The position numbers were made by a program, and so were the translations under genes. Shown here piece after piece: positions 44,574-54,044 of a stretch of DNA of 64,000 bases. Origin of the DNA: Pseudoalteromonas sp. MM1 (lineage in GTDB: Bacteria; Pseudomonadota; Gammaproteobacteria; Enterobacterales; Alteromonadaceae). Under the pieces are notes generated by a model, which was not told the origin of the DNA, ran no database searches, and saw nothing but the letters and a program-made list of their open reading frames with translations. The stretch lies in NCBI RefSeq assembly GCF_030296835.1, contig NZ_AP027923.1:310001-374000 (forward strand). Direction: 5' to 3'. Position 1 is the first letter of the stretch, and every line of letters starts with the position of its first letter.

Positions 44574-47456
44574 ATGAAAAAAATTCTTGGTTTTAGCGCC
44601 ATCGCTTTAGCAGTTTTAAGTGGCTGTACAAATACATCATCGGTTTCTAGTTCTTCACAAAGCACCTTACTTTCCGACACATTAGTTGTAAGCCCAAATG
44701 ACACACGTGAATATAAAACCCTAAAGCTTGAAAACGAAATAGAAGTAATTTTAGTCTCTGATCCAAGTGCTGAAAAATCAGCAGCATCGCTAAGTGTAGG
44801 TGTAGGTTTACTACACGACCCTATGATGCAGCAAGGTATGGCACATTACTTAGAGCATATGCTTTTTTTAGGCACAGAGCGCTACCCCGACACAAAAGGC
44901 TACTCTGATTTTATGACCAAAAATGGCGGGGTAAATAACGCGTATACCTGGCTCGATATTACCAACTACATGTTTAAAATTAATAACGATGCCTTTGATG
45001 AAGCGCTAGACCGTTTTGCTGATTTTTTTAAAGCTCCTAAACTGTATCCTGAATATGCGGATAAAGAAAAAAACGCTGTCAATGCCGAGTGGTCAATGCG
45101 CCGCGAAATGGACTTTTTTGGTCAGTTTAAACTTGCCCGTAAAATGATGGGTGATCACCCTGCAAATCGTTTTTTAATTGGTAACCTAGAAACGTTAGGT
45201 GACAAAGAAGGTAGCCAATTACATAAAGAAACGGTCGACTTTTACAATAAATATTATTCATCTAACATCATGAAAGTGGCGCTTATTTCAAACTTGCCAA
45301 TTGATCAAATGGAGCAAAAAGCAAAAACTTATTTTGCCGATATCGAAAATAAACACATTGAAAAGCCAACCGTTACTGCTGAACTTGATTTTGATAACGC
45401 CGGTGGGAAAAAAGTATATTACTCACCGAATGAAGACGTAAAACAACTGCAACTTGAGTTTACTATTAATAACAATAGCCGCGACTTTGCAGTAAAACCT
45501 AATCGCTATGTAAGTTATTTATTAAGTAATGAAATGCCAGGTAGCCCTGCACAAATACTACGCGACAAAGGCTGGGTATCACAATTAACTGCGTCACCTT
45601 CTCCTAGCCAGTATGGTAATTACGGCGCACTGACTATTTCGTTAGAATTAACCGATGAAGGCATGAAAAACCGCGAAACAATTGTCGCAACTATTATGCA
45701 ATACATTGAACTGATTAAAAAAGAAGGTGTAGATGCTAAGTACTTTAACGAGATTCGTACATCACTTAGCAACCAATTTAAGTTTTTAGAAAAAGGTGAT
45801 GAGTTTAGCTATGTCAGCGCGCTTACTGGCAGCATGCAAGATTACCCATTAAATCATGCTATTGATGCACCTTACTATTATGCTAAATTTGACGCAGAGG
45901 CGATAAACGCGGTACTTAAACAATTAAATGCCGATACGCTGCGCGTTTGGTATATTTCGCAACAAGAAGAAACCGACTCGCAACTGCATTTTTATGATGG
46001 TAAGTACCGCATAGAAGATATTAGCGATGCCGAGATTGCCAGCTGGAAAACACCAAGCGAGTTTAAGCTTGCTTTACCAAGTGTAAATAACTTATTACCT
46101 GAAAGCTTTGCCATTAAAACAGCTAAGTTTAAAGAGCAGAAACACCCTAAACTGGCTTACGATAAAAACGGCGTAAAAGTATGGCGCCAAGCAAGTCAAA
46201 AGTTTGCAGACCAGCCAAAGGGGTTGGTTGAGGTATATATTAATACCCAACCTGGCTTAAACGACTTAAATGCTGAAGTACTTTATTCAGTTTGGGCCGA
46301 TTTATATAACATTCAACAAAGCCAACTAAGTACTGAAGCCGCCATAGCCGGCATGAGCGTAAACCTTGCGCCAAGTAATGGTTTAGTTTTATCGATGAGC
46401 GGCTTTACTGATAAGCAAGATGTACTGTTAAAACAGGCTCTAAGCGGGTTAAAAGCCGACGTAACTGCACAAGCATTTAACCAAGCAATTGATCGCTACA
46501 AACGTGGCTTATTAAATCAGCAAAAGCAATTTCCGTATGCACAAGCATTTGCTGCCTATTCTAAACTTACCCGCACAGGCAGTTTTGATACACAAGCACT
46601 AATTAAAGCGGCAGAATCGCTAAGTGTTGCCGATTTAAATAAGCTAAAAGTGGCTACATTTGCCACCAACGATTTACGTGTATTTAGCTACGGTAATTAC
46701 AACCAACAAGATATAGAATCGATAGCCAATGAGTTAAGTGCCACTTTACCGAGCAATCATACATCGAGTGAGTTTGCTCGCAGTAAAGCATGGTTGCCAC
46801 AGCCAGGCGAAACATTGGTACTTCAAAAAGATATTGATGTAGCCGATGTAGCTGTTGTAGATATGACCGTACACCCAATAGCCGGATATAAGCAAAAAGC
46901 ACAAGCAGCAGTGCTACAAAGTCACTTTAGAACCGTTGCATTTGATAAAATGCGTACCGAAGAGCAGCTCGCATACGCTGTAGGTGCCTTGGCTCGCCCA
47001 ATAGAAGAATACTCAGCTATTGGCTTGTTTATTCAAACACCGGTTAAAGGCCCTAAAGAGATACAAGCACGCTTTGAACAATTTAAAAAAGAGTATGCGG
47101 TAGAGCTTGATAACATGAGCACAGATACATTTGAGCAGCTTAAAAATGCGACGCTTGTATCATTAAAAGAGCAGCCTAAAAACTTAAGCGATGAAATGGG
47201 GCCTCTTATTACTGATTGGTATCGTGAAAACTTTAACTTTGACTCTAAGCAAAAGCTAGTTGATGAAGTTGAAAAAGTAACGCTTGAAGATATTAAACAG
47301 TACTACAAACAAACAATGTTAAACCCACAAGCCGCCCGTTTAAATGTGCAGCTGCGTGGTACTAAGTTTATTGAAAGTGACTTTGCTGATTTACCTAATC
47401 AAACAAAAATCACTACGCTTGATGCTTATTACAATGGCATTAAGTTGCAAAAATAA
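44574..47456 (+). CDS. M16-family metalloprotease lipoprotein (pitrilysin/insulinase-like)
   Basis: A 960-residue zinc protease with a lipoprotein signal (AVLSGC, Cys18) and the inverted zinc motif HYLEHMLFLG (His91, Glu94, His95), followed by a distal Glu in EKNAVNAEW. It is a full-length, four-domain member like E. coli protease III (PtrA, 962 residues), with the usual C-terminal half lacking a second zinc site. It degrades small peptides in the periplasm; the lipoprotein anchor distinguishes it from soluble PtrA. Confidence 0.92.
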   Translation: MKKILGFSAIALAVLSGCTNTSSVSSSSQSTLLSDTLVVSPNDTREYKTLKLENEIEVILVSDPSAEKSAASLSVGVGLLHDPMMQQGMAHYLEHMLFLGTERYPDTKGYSDFMTKNGGVNNAYTWLDITNYMFKINNDAFDEALDRFADFFKAPKLYPEYADKEKNAVNAEWSMRREMDFFGQFKLARKMMGDHPANRFLIGNLETLGDKEGSQLHKETVDFYNKYYSSNIMKVALISNLPIDQMEQKAKTYFADIENKHIEKPTVTAELDFDNAGGKKVYYSPNEDVKQLQLEFTINNNSRDFAVKPNRYVSYLLSNEMPGSPAQILRDKGWVSQLTASPSPSQYGNYGALTISLELTDEGMKNRETIVATIMQYIELIKKEGVDAKYFNEIRTSLSNQFKFLEKGDEFSYVSALTGSMQDYPLNHAIDAPYYYAKFDAEAINAVLKQLNADTLRVWYISQQEETDSQLHFYDGKYRIEDISDAEIASWKTPSEFKLALPSVNNLLPESFAIKTAKFKEQKHPKLAYDKNGVKVWRQASQKFADQPKGLVEVYINTQPGLNDLNAEVLYSVWADLYNIQQSQLSTEAAIAGMSVNLAPSNGLVLSMSGFTDKQDVLLKQALSGLKADVTAQAFNQAIDRYKRGLLNQQKQFPYAQAFAAYSKLTRTGSFDTQALIKAAESLSVADLNKLKVATFATNDLRVFSYGNYNQQDIESIANELSATLPSNHTSSEFARSKAWLPQPGETLVLQKDIDVADVAVVDMTVHPIAGYKQKAQAAVLQSHFRTVAFDKMRTEEQLAYAVGALARPIEEYSAIGLFIQTPVKGPKEIQARFEQFKKEYAVELDNMSTDTFEQLKNATLVSLKEQPKNLSDEMGPLITDWYRENFNFDSKQKLVDEVEKVTLEDIKQYYKQTMLNPQAARLNVQLRGTKFIESDFADLPNQTKITTLDAYYNGIKLQK

Positions 47457-47479
47457 ACGTTATACATAAAGTAAAAATA

Positions 47480-47511
47480 AACCCCAATGTATTGCTACAT
47501 TGGGGTTTTTT
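47480..47511. terminator. Bidirectional terminator between the M16 protease and NhaC-type genes
   Basis: A 12-bp perfect stem (AACCCCAATGTA / TACATTGGGGTT) with TTGC loop and a T run, between convergent genes. Confidence 0.92.
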
Positions 47512-47513
47512 AT

Positions 47514-48896
47514 TTATGCCATAACAATAAAGCCAATAACCGCCAATAAAGCCGCTATTAATGTATACGGCAACTGTGTTACTGCATGGCTCATTAAGTT
47601 ACAACCAGAGCCTTGGGCTGCAAGTACGGTAGAGTCTGAATAAAAGCATGCTTGGCTACCAAATGATGATGCTGATAATAACGCGCCAATAACCAGTGGA
47701 ACATTAGCATCAACGGCATTTGCTAGTGGCATAACAATAGGAATAGACACCGCAAAAATCCCCCAACTAGATCCAGTTGCAAAGGCCAAAATCGCCATCG
47801 CAATAAATACTACCGCAGGTAAAAACTGCGCGGTCATGTAGGGGCTTAAACTGCCTATAACAAACTGCGGTAAACCAATTAAATCGCACACATCCTTAAA
47901 TATGAATGCTGCTATAACAGTGCCAATAGCTGGTATCATGCTTTTAAAGCCATCAAGCATGCGCTCAATCATTTCGCTAACGCTCATTAATTTTTGTAGT
48001 GCATAAAAAGGCAGCGTTACCGCCATCGTTGCCAGTAAGCCTTTATATACATCTATTTCGAAATAAACTGTAAAGGCTACCAATAAAATTATTGGCAGTA
48101 AAAAGTTATGTAACTTTCCTTTAGGATCTGCGTCTTCAAAGCTTTCTTCAACCGCTTTTACTGCGTATTCGTCGGCTGTTTGAACATCACTAAATTGCGC
48201 AGGATCAACACTGGCTTGCTCAACTTGCGCTAATTTTTCTGCTTTTTTCATAGAACCAATAGCAGGAATAACACCGAGTACAACAAGCAATACAACTAGT
48301 ACTGCAAACCAAGCGTAAAACATATAAGGAATGGCTTGAATATACACCGCAATGCCTTTGCCTTCTTCAGCTATACCGTTATCGACTAACAAGCCGCCAA
48401 AAAATACCGCCCAAGTCGATAAAGGGACAAGTACGCATATAGGTGCTGCTGTTGAGTCTACAACGTAGGCAAGCATTTCTCGGCTAACTTTAAACTTATC
48501 AGTAATGCGCTTCATGGTTTCGCCAACGGTAAGCGCATTTAAGTAGTCATCAATAAAAATCACGACCCCTAAACAAAAGGTCATAAATAAAGAGGAGCGT
48601 TTTCCTTTAGTGTATTTTAGCGCTAATTTGCCAAACGCCGACGCACCGCCAGTGCGCACTAATAATGCGATTAAAGCGCCAAAGCCGCCGCACACAAGTA
48701 TTAACCAACCTATGGTTTCGTCGGTCATTACTTTAAGCGATGTGCTGGCAAAATTTGTAAGCACCTGAGCAGGGTCGGCTATTGCTAAGCCAACCAAAGC
48801 ACCAATAAGTAAAGATAAAATAGGGCGGCGTAAAACAACAGCCAAAACAACAACCACCGCTGGTGGCAGTAAACTTAACGCAGAGGGTTCAAGCAT
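47514..48896 (-). CDS. NhaC-family antiporter
   Basis: A 460-residue membrane protein with 10-12 helices. NhaC-family segments include LVCGGFGALIALLVRTGGASAFG, VIFIDDYLNALTVGETMKRITDKF, FATGSSWGIFAVSIPIVMPL and SFGSQACFYSDSTVLAAQGSGCNLMSHAVTQLPY. NhaC relatives do Na+/H+ exchange or amino-acid/cation transport. The ARG-box-like sequence over its promoter (49152-49187) raises the possibility of an arginine or basic-amino-acid link. The ATG directly follows an in-frame stop and has no clear SD. Confidence 0.85.
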   Translation of the reverse strand: MLEPSALSLLPPAVVVVLAVVLRRPILSLLIGALVGLAIADPAQVLTNFASTSLKVMTDETIGWLILVCGGFGALIALLVRTGGASAFGKLALKYTKGKRSSLFMTFCLGVVIFIDDYLNALTVGETMKRITDKFKVSREMLAYVVDSTAAPICVLVPLSTWAVFFGGLLVDNGIAEEGKGIAVYIQAIPYMFYAWFAVLVVLLVVLGVIPAIGSMKKAEKLAQVEQASVDPAQFSDVQTADEYAVKAVEESFEDADPKGKLHNFLLPIILLVAFTVYFEIDVYKGLLATMAVTLPFYALQKLMSVSEMIERMLDGFKSMIPAIGTVIAAFIFKDVCDLIGLPQFVIGSLSPYMTAQFLPAVVFIAMAILAFATGSSWGIFAVSIPIVMPLANAVDANVPLVIGALLSASSFGSQACFYSDSTVLAAQGSGCNLMSHAVTQLPYTLIAALLAVIGFIVMA

Positions 48897-49128
48897 TTAA
48901 GTGTTCACAAAATTAAAAGCATATTTAAGAATTTAAATTGCTTATACAAAAACAAAGAAAATGATATTTTGTTGTTAAATCATTTTCCAAGTCACTGCTT
49001 TTGTACGCGAGAGGAGTATTTAAACTGTTATGTTAAATTAAGGGTTTAAATAAAACGCGTTGGCTTTGGCGCCAGACGGAGCAAGAAATGCATACCGCTA
49101 TTGTTGTGCCTGTAAAAACATCGGCGCA
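48897..49128 (-). other. Long 5' leader of the NhaC-type gene
   Basis: If transcription starts just after the -10 at 49134-49129, the leader would be about 225 nt. It contains complementary GCGCC and GGCGC segments (near 49122-49127 and 49069-49074 on the plus strand) that could pair. I do not recognise a lysine riboswitch or another known class. It contains no convincing small open frame. Confidence 0.45.
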
Positions 49129-49157
49129 AAAATAATCTGGTTTTGCATTCCAGTCAA
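49129..49157 (-). promoter_or_regulatory. Promoter of the NhaC-type gene
   Basis: On the minus strand: TTGACT (-35, 49157-49152), 17-bp spacer, TATTTT (-10, 49134-49129). This is a strong sigma-70-like fit, and the -35 overlaps the ARG-box-like site. Confidence 0.6.
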
Positions 49158-49187
49158 TAAAAATTTATTTACATGAATAACTTTTTT
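49154..49187. promoter_or_regulatory. Tandem ARG-box-like sites (putative ArgR binding)
   Basis: TCAATAAAAATTTA at 49154-49167 matches the core TGAAT-wwww-ATTCA at 12 of 14 positions. A weaker second site (TGAAT then T-rich) starts at 49174, giving 20 bp centre to centre, close to the E. coli spacing of tandem ARG boxes. The first site overlaps the -35 of the NhaC-type promoter and would suit repression. Confidence 0.5.
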
Positions 49188-49200
49188 ACGAAGGCTTTAA

Positions 49201-49701
49201 ATGAACGCCGTAATTAAAACAAAACGTTTATTGCTTCGCTATGCAAATGAGCACGATGCAGCCATGTTACTTAATTTGGTTAATCAGCCTAATTTTATCA
49301 AGTATATTGGCGATAAAGGCATTTATACGCTTAGTGATGCCAAAAACTATATTGAGCAATCTTTTATAGCTTCCTATAAACACCAAGGGTTTGGTCCTTA
49401 TATTATTACTTTACACAGTGGTGAAGCAGTAGGAATAGTGGGTTTTTATAAACGTAAAGCGTTGCAACTGCCAGATTTAGGTTTTGCCTTGTTAACTCAT
49501 TATGAGAAAAACGGTTATATTTTTGAAGCGGCCAAAGCGCTTTTACAAAGTAGGCACACTCTAGGGATAAAACAGGTCAGTGCTATTTGCGCAGCTAATA
49601 ACACCGCTTCTCAGTGTGTATTATTAAAGTTAGGTTTTAACATGATAGGCAAGGCGGTTATTAATGATGATAAAACCGCCGTAAATATATATGGTTATTA
49701 A
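49201..49701 (+). CDS. GNAT-family N-acetyltransferase (RimJ/RimL-like)
   Basis: A 166-residue GNAT enzyme of the RimJ/RimL type: IKTKRLLLRYANEHDAAMLLNLVNQPNFIKYIGD at the start, GEAVGIVGFYKRKALQLPDLGFALL, and the CoA-binding/helix region ICAANNTASQCVLLKLGFN. Substrate unknown. The SD-like GAAGG before the ATG is partial. The stop overlaps the convergent PqiC gene stop (TTAA). Confidence 0.83.
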   Translation: MNAVIKTKRLLLRYANEHDAAMLLNLVNQPNFIKYIGDKGIYTLSDAKNYIEQSFIASYKHQGFGPYIITLHSGEAVGIVGFYKRKALQLPDLGFALLTHYEKNGYIFEAAKALLQSRHTLGIKQVSAICAANNTASQCVLLKLGFNMIGKAVINDDKTAVNIYGY

Positions 49702-50306
49702 AGTCGGGCTTGCTCTATAGTTTTTGCCACATCTAAGTTTATGTTTAACCACGCTTGTTCTAGGGTGGTCACTAAGCCATCATAGCCGTCGTCTTCTATG
49801 GGGACAATGTTTGAGAAATTATGTACGCTGAGCAGTCGGCGGCCAGTTTCTGGATGGGTGTAATATAAGCGCCATAACCCTGAAATATCAGCGTTGCCTT
49901 GCATATCACCGTTAAAGTGGTGCACTTCATACTCTAGCTCGTAAAACGTTTGCTGATCAAGCTCTGTAATAACTGGTAAACCTTTAATGACCATCCAATT
50001 GGGCATTGCATTAAAAAGGGTTTGTTGCGCTGTAGCGGTGAGCATAACATCGGGTGATTCACCCCATAGGTTGTAGTTTGCGGCATGAATTTGATTATTA
50101 TCAATTTTCATCGCTATACCTAAGTTATTCAGTGCGCCTCTAAGGGCCACAGTTTGTACTCTAAGTTGCGCATCAGTTTCTTTTACATGGCGTGATGATG
50201 AAGTAATGGGTTGTTCAAATTGATAATACTGCGTTGCGGTTTGAATTGACGCACTGCACCCACTAAGGGTAATTAACACGCTTATGGCTAAAAATAAGTG
50301 TTTCAT
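49698..50306 (-). CDS. pqiC: PqiC outer-membrane lipoprotein
   Basis: A 202-residue lipoprotein (TLSGC, Cys17) of the ABC-transport auxiliary/PqiC (YmbA) family. The internal pattern (PDVMLTATAQQTLFNAMPNWMVI) fits the family. It anchors the PqiB needle at the outer membrane. Its start overlaps the PqiB stop by 1 bp (TAATG), and it is the last gene of pqiABC. Confidence 0.85.
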   Translation of the reverse strand: MKHLFLAISVLITLSGCSASIQTATQYYQFEQPITSSSRHVKETDAQLRVQTVALRGALNNLGIAMKIDNNQIHAANYNLWGESPDVMLTATAQQTLFNAMPNWMVIKGLPVITELDQQTFYELEYEVHHFNGDMQGNADISGLWRLYYTHPETGRRLLSVHNFSNIVPIEDDGYDGLVTTLEQAWLNINLDVAKTIEQARL

Positions 50307-51961
50307 TATTGCTTCCTTGGTTGTGGATCAGCAGGGAGTGCTTTATCAAAAATAAACATATTTGGCTGCTCGTTTAAACCCCGCGTAAGCGGTTGAATTT
50401 CTTCACTTAAGCGTTTAAATTCAAGTAAGGTTTGCTGTAATTGATGATGAAACTCAGAGCCTGCCTGATAACTTGCCATGGTTTTATCAAATTGACGCAT
50501 GGTCACTTCAAACTGTTCCATACTTTTGGTCATTTTATCAAAGTTACGGTTGAAGTCGCCGGGTAAGTTTTGTGTATCTTTTTGACTTAATAACGCACGC
50601 ATTTCGTTAGCAAGGGCTTGGTAGTCGCTAAACGTAGCCTGCATTTGCTCCAGACTGTCTTCAATTTTTAAATCATTTACCTTGTTAAGCACATCCGAGA
50701 CCTGATCGGCAAGTACCGTAATGCCGCTTGAAATACTTGGAAAAACATCATACTGCGCAAGTTTTGCTAAATGCGCTTTTGGTGCGTCGGGGTATATATC
50801 AAAATCTACATACACTGCGCCTGTTAAAAGGTTGCCTGGTTTTAAAGAGGCGCGCATACCATTTTTTATCCAACCGGTTAGGCTGCTTTGCCAAAACTCT
50901 TTGGCCGCTGCGCTATCGTGATATAAACGGCCATATTCTATTTTAATCAGTACAGGCACCGCTGTGTTATGGTTTTTAAAATGCGCGGGTTTACCATTGA
51001 TAATAACGTTAGCGGGCGCCTCTACCACGGTACCAATTCGAGTGCCACGATATTCCACCGGGGCACCAGGTCTTAGGCCACGTATTGATTGTTCAAAATC
51101 AATAATGTAGTAATCAAAATCGTAAAAACGCTCTTCCAGGGCTTCTTTATAGCTTTGACTCAATGAGAAATTATGACCATCTTGTGCTAAATCTCCTGGT
51201 GCTTGCTGCTCTGGTAAGCCAACAGAAATACCGCCTTTGAGTAGTTTACTTAATGAGCCTGTACTTATATTAATTCCATCGGCCGATAGGTCTATTTCAA
51301 TGCCGGCGTTAACCCAAAAAATAGAGTTTAATGTTATGAGGTTTTGATAAGGTTCGTTAATAAAAATACCATACTTCATTGCTTGATTTTTCCAGTCAAA
51401 AGTAGCGGTTTCTATTTGGCCTATTTTGTAGTTTTTAAAAAATATTCCAGTGCTTACCTCGAGTACTTCAGCGTTGTAGCTGAGTAACTGAAAACGCCCA
51501 CCTTTTACATCTTTACCAATAAGGGCTGGCTCGTCTTGTAATACAAAACGTTCTTTTAGCTTTTTACTCTCCCCAGGGGCAAACTCTAAATAAACACCTG
51601 ACAAAAGCGTACTCATACCACTAATGCCCGTTTCGTCTATACGGGGTTTAACCACCCAAATTTTGGCATCTTCGGTGAGCAGTTCATTGTAGTTTTTGTC
51701 TATTTGCGCACGTGCAATAACACTATCTTGCGAGTCAGAAAGGCGTATAGCATCAATTTGGCCAATTTTAACACTGCGCACTTTTATTTCTGTTTTACCT
51801 GCAATAATACCCTCCGCATGGGGCATTTTTATATATATAGTAGGGCCTACATTTGCCTGGTATTGATACAACATCCATATACCAACTAATAAGGCTATTA
51901 GCGGGATAATCCAAATAGCAGAAATTTTTGGTTTTGTTGTTACATTAGCCGTTTCGGTCAT
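50306..51961 (-). CDS. pqiB: PqiB intermembrane lipid transport protein (MCE)
   Basis: A 551-residue protein: one N-terminal helix (ISAIWIIPLIALLVGIWML), then three MCE/MlaD domains (PTIYIKMPHAEGIIAGKTEIKVRSVKIGQI; KGGRFQLLSYN; GAPVEYRGTRIGTVV) and a C-terminal coiled-coil needle (residues ~440-540). PqiB forms a tunnel across the periplasm that moves lipids between membranes. The ATG at 51961 overlaps the PqiA stop by 4 bp; an upstream start at 52000 would run into PqiA. Confidence 0.93.
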   Translation of the reverse strand: MTETANVTTKPKISAIWIIPLIALLVGIWMLYQYQANVGPTIYIKMPHAEGIIAGKTEIKVRSVKIGQIDAIRLSDSQDSVIARAQIDKNYNELLTEDAKIWVVKPRIDETGISGMSTLLSGVYLEFAPGESKKLKERFVLQDEPALIGKDVKGGRFQLLSYNAEVLEVSTGIFFKNYKIGQIETATFDWKNQAMKYGIFINEPYQNLITLNSIFWVNAGIEIDLSADGINISTGSLSKLLKGGISVGLPEQQAPGDLAQDGHNFSLSQSYKEALEERFYDFDYYIIDFEQSIRGLRPGAPVEYRGTRIGTVVEAPANVIINGKPAHFKNHNTAVPVLIKIEYGRLYHDSAAAKEFWQSSLTGWIKNGMRASLKPGNLLTGAVYVDFDIYPDAPKAHLAKLAQYDVFPSISSGITVLADQVSDVLNKVNDLKIEDSLEQMQATFSDYQALANEMRALLSQKDTQNLPGDFNRNFDKMTKSMEQFEVTMRQFDKTMASYQAGSEFHHQLQQTLLEFKRLSEEIQPLTRGLNEQPNMFIFDKALPADPQPRKQ

Positions 51962-53187
51962 GCTTTGTTCTCTGAATGTTTGTTTTTTGGTTTGTCCCAC
52001 AACAAGCGCGGATCAAACGCATGTGCAGCCATCATTTGGCATATTACCATAACAGTAAAAAATACGATGCCAAGCCCTGGGGTAATTGACATTAAGTTGC
52101 CTAGTTGCACTAAGGCAACGAGTATAGCAACAACAAATACATCAATCATTGACCATTTGCCAATAAATTCAGTAAGTTGATAAATTTTAGTATAGCCTTT
52201 TGTGTGCTTGTTAGCAGGTTTTGCCACCATAATGCATAAAAAGCTAAGCACAAATGCTTTAGCCAATGGCACCACCACGCTGGCCAAAAATATGATGGCG
52301 GCAATTGGGTAAGAACCACTTTTCCAAAGTGTTAGTACGCCGCCAATTAAGGTTGATGGTGTTACATCACCCAGGCTTGTAGTGTGCATTATTGGTAATA
52401 GGTTTGCAGGTATATAGCATAGCACTGAGGTGACTAACCAAGCTGTCGCTTTTTGGACGCTATTAGGGTTTCTAATATGTGTTTTGCTGTGACAGCGAGG
52501 GCAGTAGTCCTCTTTACAAAGTTGGTGGCATACATGGCAGGCTTTTATATTTTGATCAATTGCCCGTTTAGCGTTTGCTGCATCTTCGATAGGTGTTGCT
52601 GGTTTAATATGTGCCCATAAACGCGGCTTATTTACATGAGCAAGTGCTGCAATATACATAATAACAAAGCCAATATAGGCCCAAAAACTGGCGCCAAAAC
52701 TAATGTCGGCAAGCGACATAATTTTAACCATGCTTACTAAAACGCCAATTAAAAATATTTCCGACATGATCCAAGGCTCAAGAGCCAAGGTAAACTTGAG
52801 CAATCGCCTTGCTATACCCTCTGGCAATGTTTGCAAAAGACCAAGATGTAAAGGGATCAGAATGATCAGTAAGCTCATTGGCAGCGCAATAATGCTTAAA
52901 TCAATAAATAAGCCAAGTAACTCACTGTCGTAATTAAATAAAATTCGGGCCGCATCGGGCAAGGTAATTGTTTGCGTTATACCGCTGCTACTAAATGAAA
53001 TAAACGGGTAAAACATGCTGCTTAAGAGCATCAGCAATGAGCCAATACTCAGCGCGACTACTTTACTATCGTTGTTTACATCGCCTTCGCACAGCTTATG
53101 GTGACAATGCGGGCACACGGCCATTTGCTTATCGGCTATTGCGGGTATATCTATTATTAAATCGCAACACGGGCAAATTGTTTGCAA
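51958..53187 (-). CDS. pqiA: PqiA inner-membrane protein
   Basis: A 409-residue protein with two PqiA domains, each with a zinc-ribbon knuckle (CPCC/CPHC at residues 5-27 and CHVC/CPRC at ~218-235) and about four helices. It is the inner-membrane partner of the PqiB needle in paraquat-inducible lipid transport. It is the first gene of the pqiABC operon, overlapping pqiB by 4 bp. Confidence 0.93.
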   Translation of the reverse strand: MQTICPCCDLIIDIPAIADKQMAVCPHCHHKLCEGDVNNDSKVVALSIGSLLMLLSSMFYPFISFSSSGITQTITLPDAARILFNYDSELLGLFIDLSIIALPMSLLIILIPLHLGLLQTLPEGIARRLLKFTLALEPWIMSEIFLIGVLVSMVKIMSLADISFGASFWAYIGFVIMYIAALAHVNKPRLWAHIKPATPIEDAANAKRAIDQNIKACHVCHQLCKEDYCPRCHSKTHIRNPNSVQKATAWLVTSVLCYIPANLLPIMHTTSLGDVTPSTLIGGVLTLWKSGSYPIAAIIFLASVVVPLAKAFVLSFLCIMVAKPANKHTKGYTKIYQLTEFIGKWSMIDVFVVAILVALVQLGNLMSITPGLGIVFFTVMVICQMMAAHAFDPRLLWDKPKNKHSENKA

Positions 53188-53290
53188 GTTATAACCATCA
53201 AAGAAGAATGTTTACGCAATTTTGCTATATTTAAACTATTAATACAACGCGATTAATCATTAAGCGCAATAACAATTCGTAAGGATTAAT

Positions 53291-54025
53291 GTGAGGCTGT
53301 TATTATTTTACTTTATTAGCTATTTTTTTATAAGCCCGCCAGTGCCTGCCGCTCAGCAAAAACAGCCAGTTGTGATTGCTGCTAGTGCGACTATTCCTCC
53401 CTATGTAATAGAAAAAACAGACTCAGGTATACAACTTGATATTATTAAAGCTGCACTATTTGAACAGGGCGTTAACGATATTGTTGTTATTTATATGTCT
53501 AACAAGCGCGCCGAGCAGCAGCTGCATAGCGGTAAGGTGGATATCTTGCTTAATTACGCAGGAAAGCGCGATGCAGATACTTACCCAAGTCAGCCAGTAT
53601 TGAGTTATAAAAATGTGGCGGTATCACTTAAAAAACGTGACTTTGCTATTGAGAGTGTAAATGATTTAAATAACAAAAGTGTATTAGGGTTTCAACATGC
53701 AACGGCTTATTTACCGCCTTCATTTGCAAAAGGAGTTGCTCAGTTTGCAAGTTATGAAGAAGTAGTCAATCAACGTGCACAAATTGATAGGCTAATGAAA
53801 GAGTGGGTGGATGTAATTGTTCTCGATGAGCGTATTTTTCATTATTATAACATTAACTATTCGCACTCATTACCCGTTAATATTCATGCTATTTTTCCAA
53901 AAGCGCCAAGGCCCGCTTATTTTAATAACCCGTTACTGCAACAAAAATTTGATAAAGGCCTAGTTGCCATAAAGCAAAGTGGTAAATATCAGCAGCTATT
54001 AAATGTAAACGGCCATGCTAAATAG
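53291..54025 (+). CDS. Orphan periplasmic solute-binding protein (family 3)
   Basis: A 244-residue secreted protein starting at a GTG (AAGGA 6 nt upstream). A signal peptide precedes PVVIAASATIPPYVIEKTDSGIQLDIIKAAL, a family-3 binding-protein start, with later VDVIVLDERIF. No transporter genes are adjacent. It is the third such orphan in the window. Its stop codon lies inside a hairpin (54009-54034). Confidence 0.75.
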   Translation: MRLLLFYFISYFFISPPVPAAQQKQPVVIAASATIPPYVIEKTDSGIQLDIIKAALFEQGVNDIVVIYMSNKRAEQQLHSGKVDILLNYAGKRDADTYPSQPVLSYKNVAVSLKKRDFAIESVNDLNNKSVLGFQHATAYLPPSFAKGVAQFASYEEVVNQRAQIDRLMKEWVDVIVLDERIFHYYNINYSHSLPVNIHAIFPKAPRPAYFNNPLLQQKFDKGLVAIKQSGKYQQLLNVNGHAK

Positions 54026-54034
54026 CATGGCCGT
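54009..54034 (+). terminator. Hairpin overlapping the stop of the solute-binding protein gene
   Basis: 11-bp perfect stem ACGGCCATGCT / AGCATGGCCGT with AAAT loop containing the TAG stop. There is no T run after it, so it may stabilise rather than terminate. Confidence 0.55.
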
Positions 54035-54044
54035 AGGTGTAATT

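Noticed and set aside
48897..49128. Lysine riboswitch in the NhaC-type leader
   Set aside because: NhaC-like lysine transporters often have one, but the conserved core bases of that class are not visible on the minus strand.
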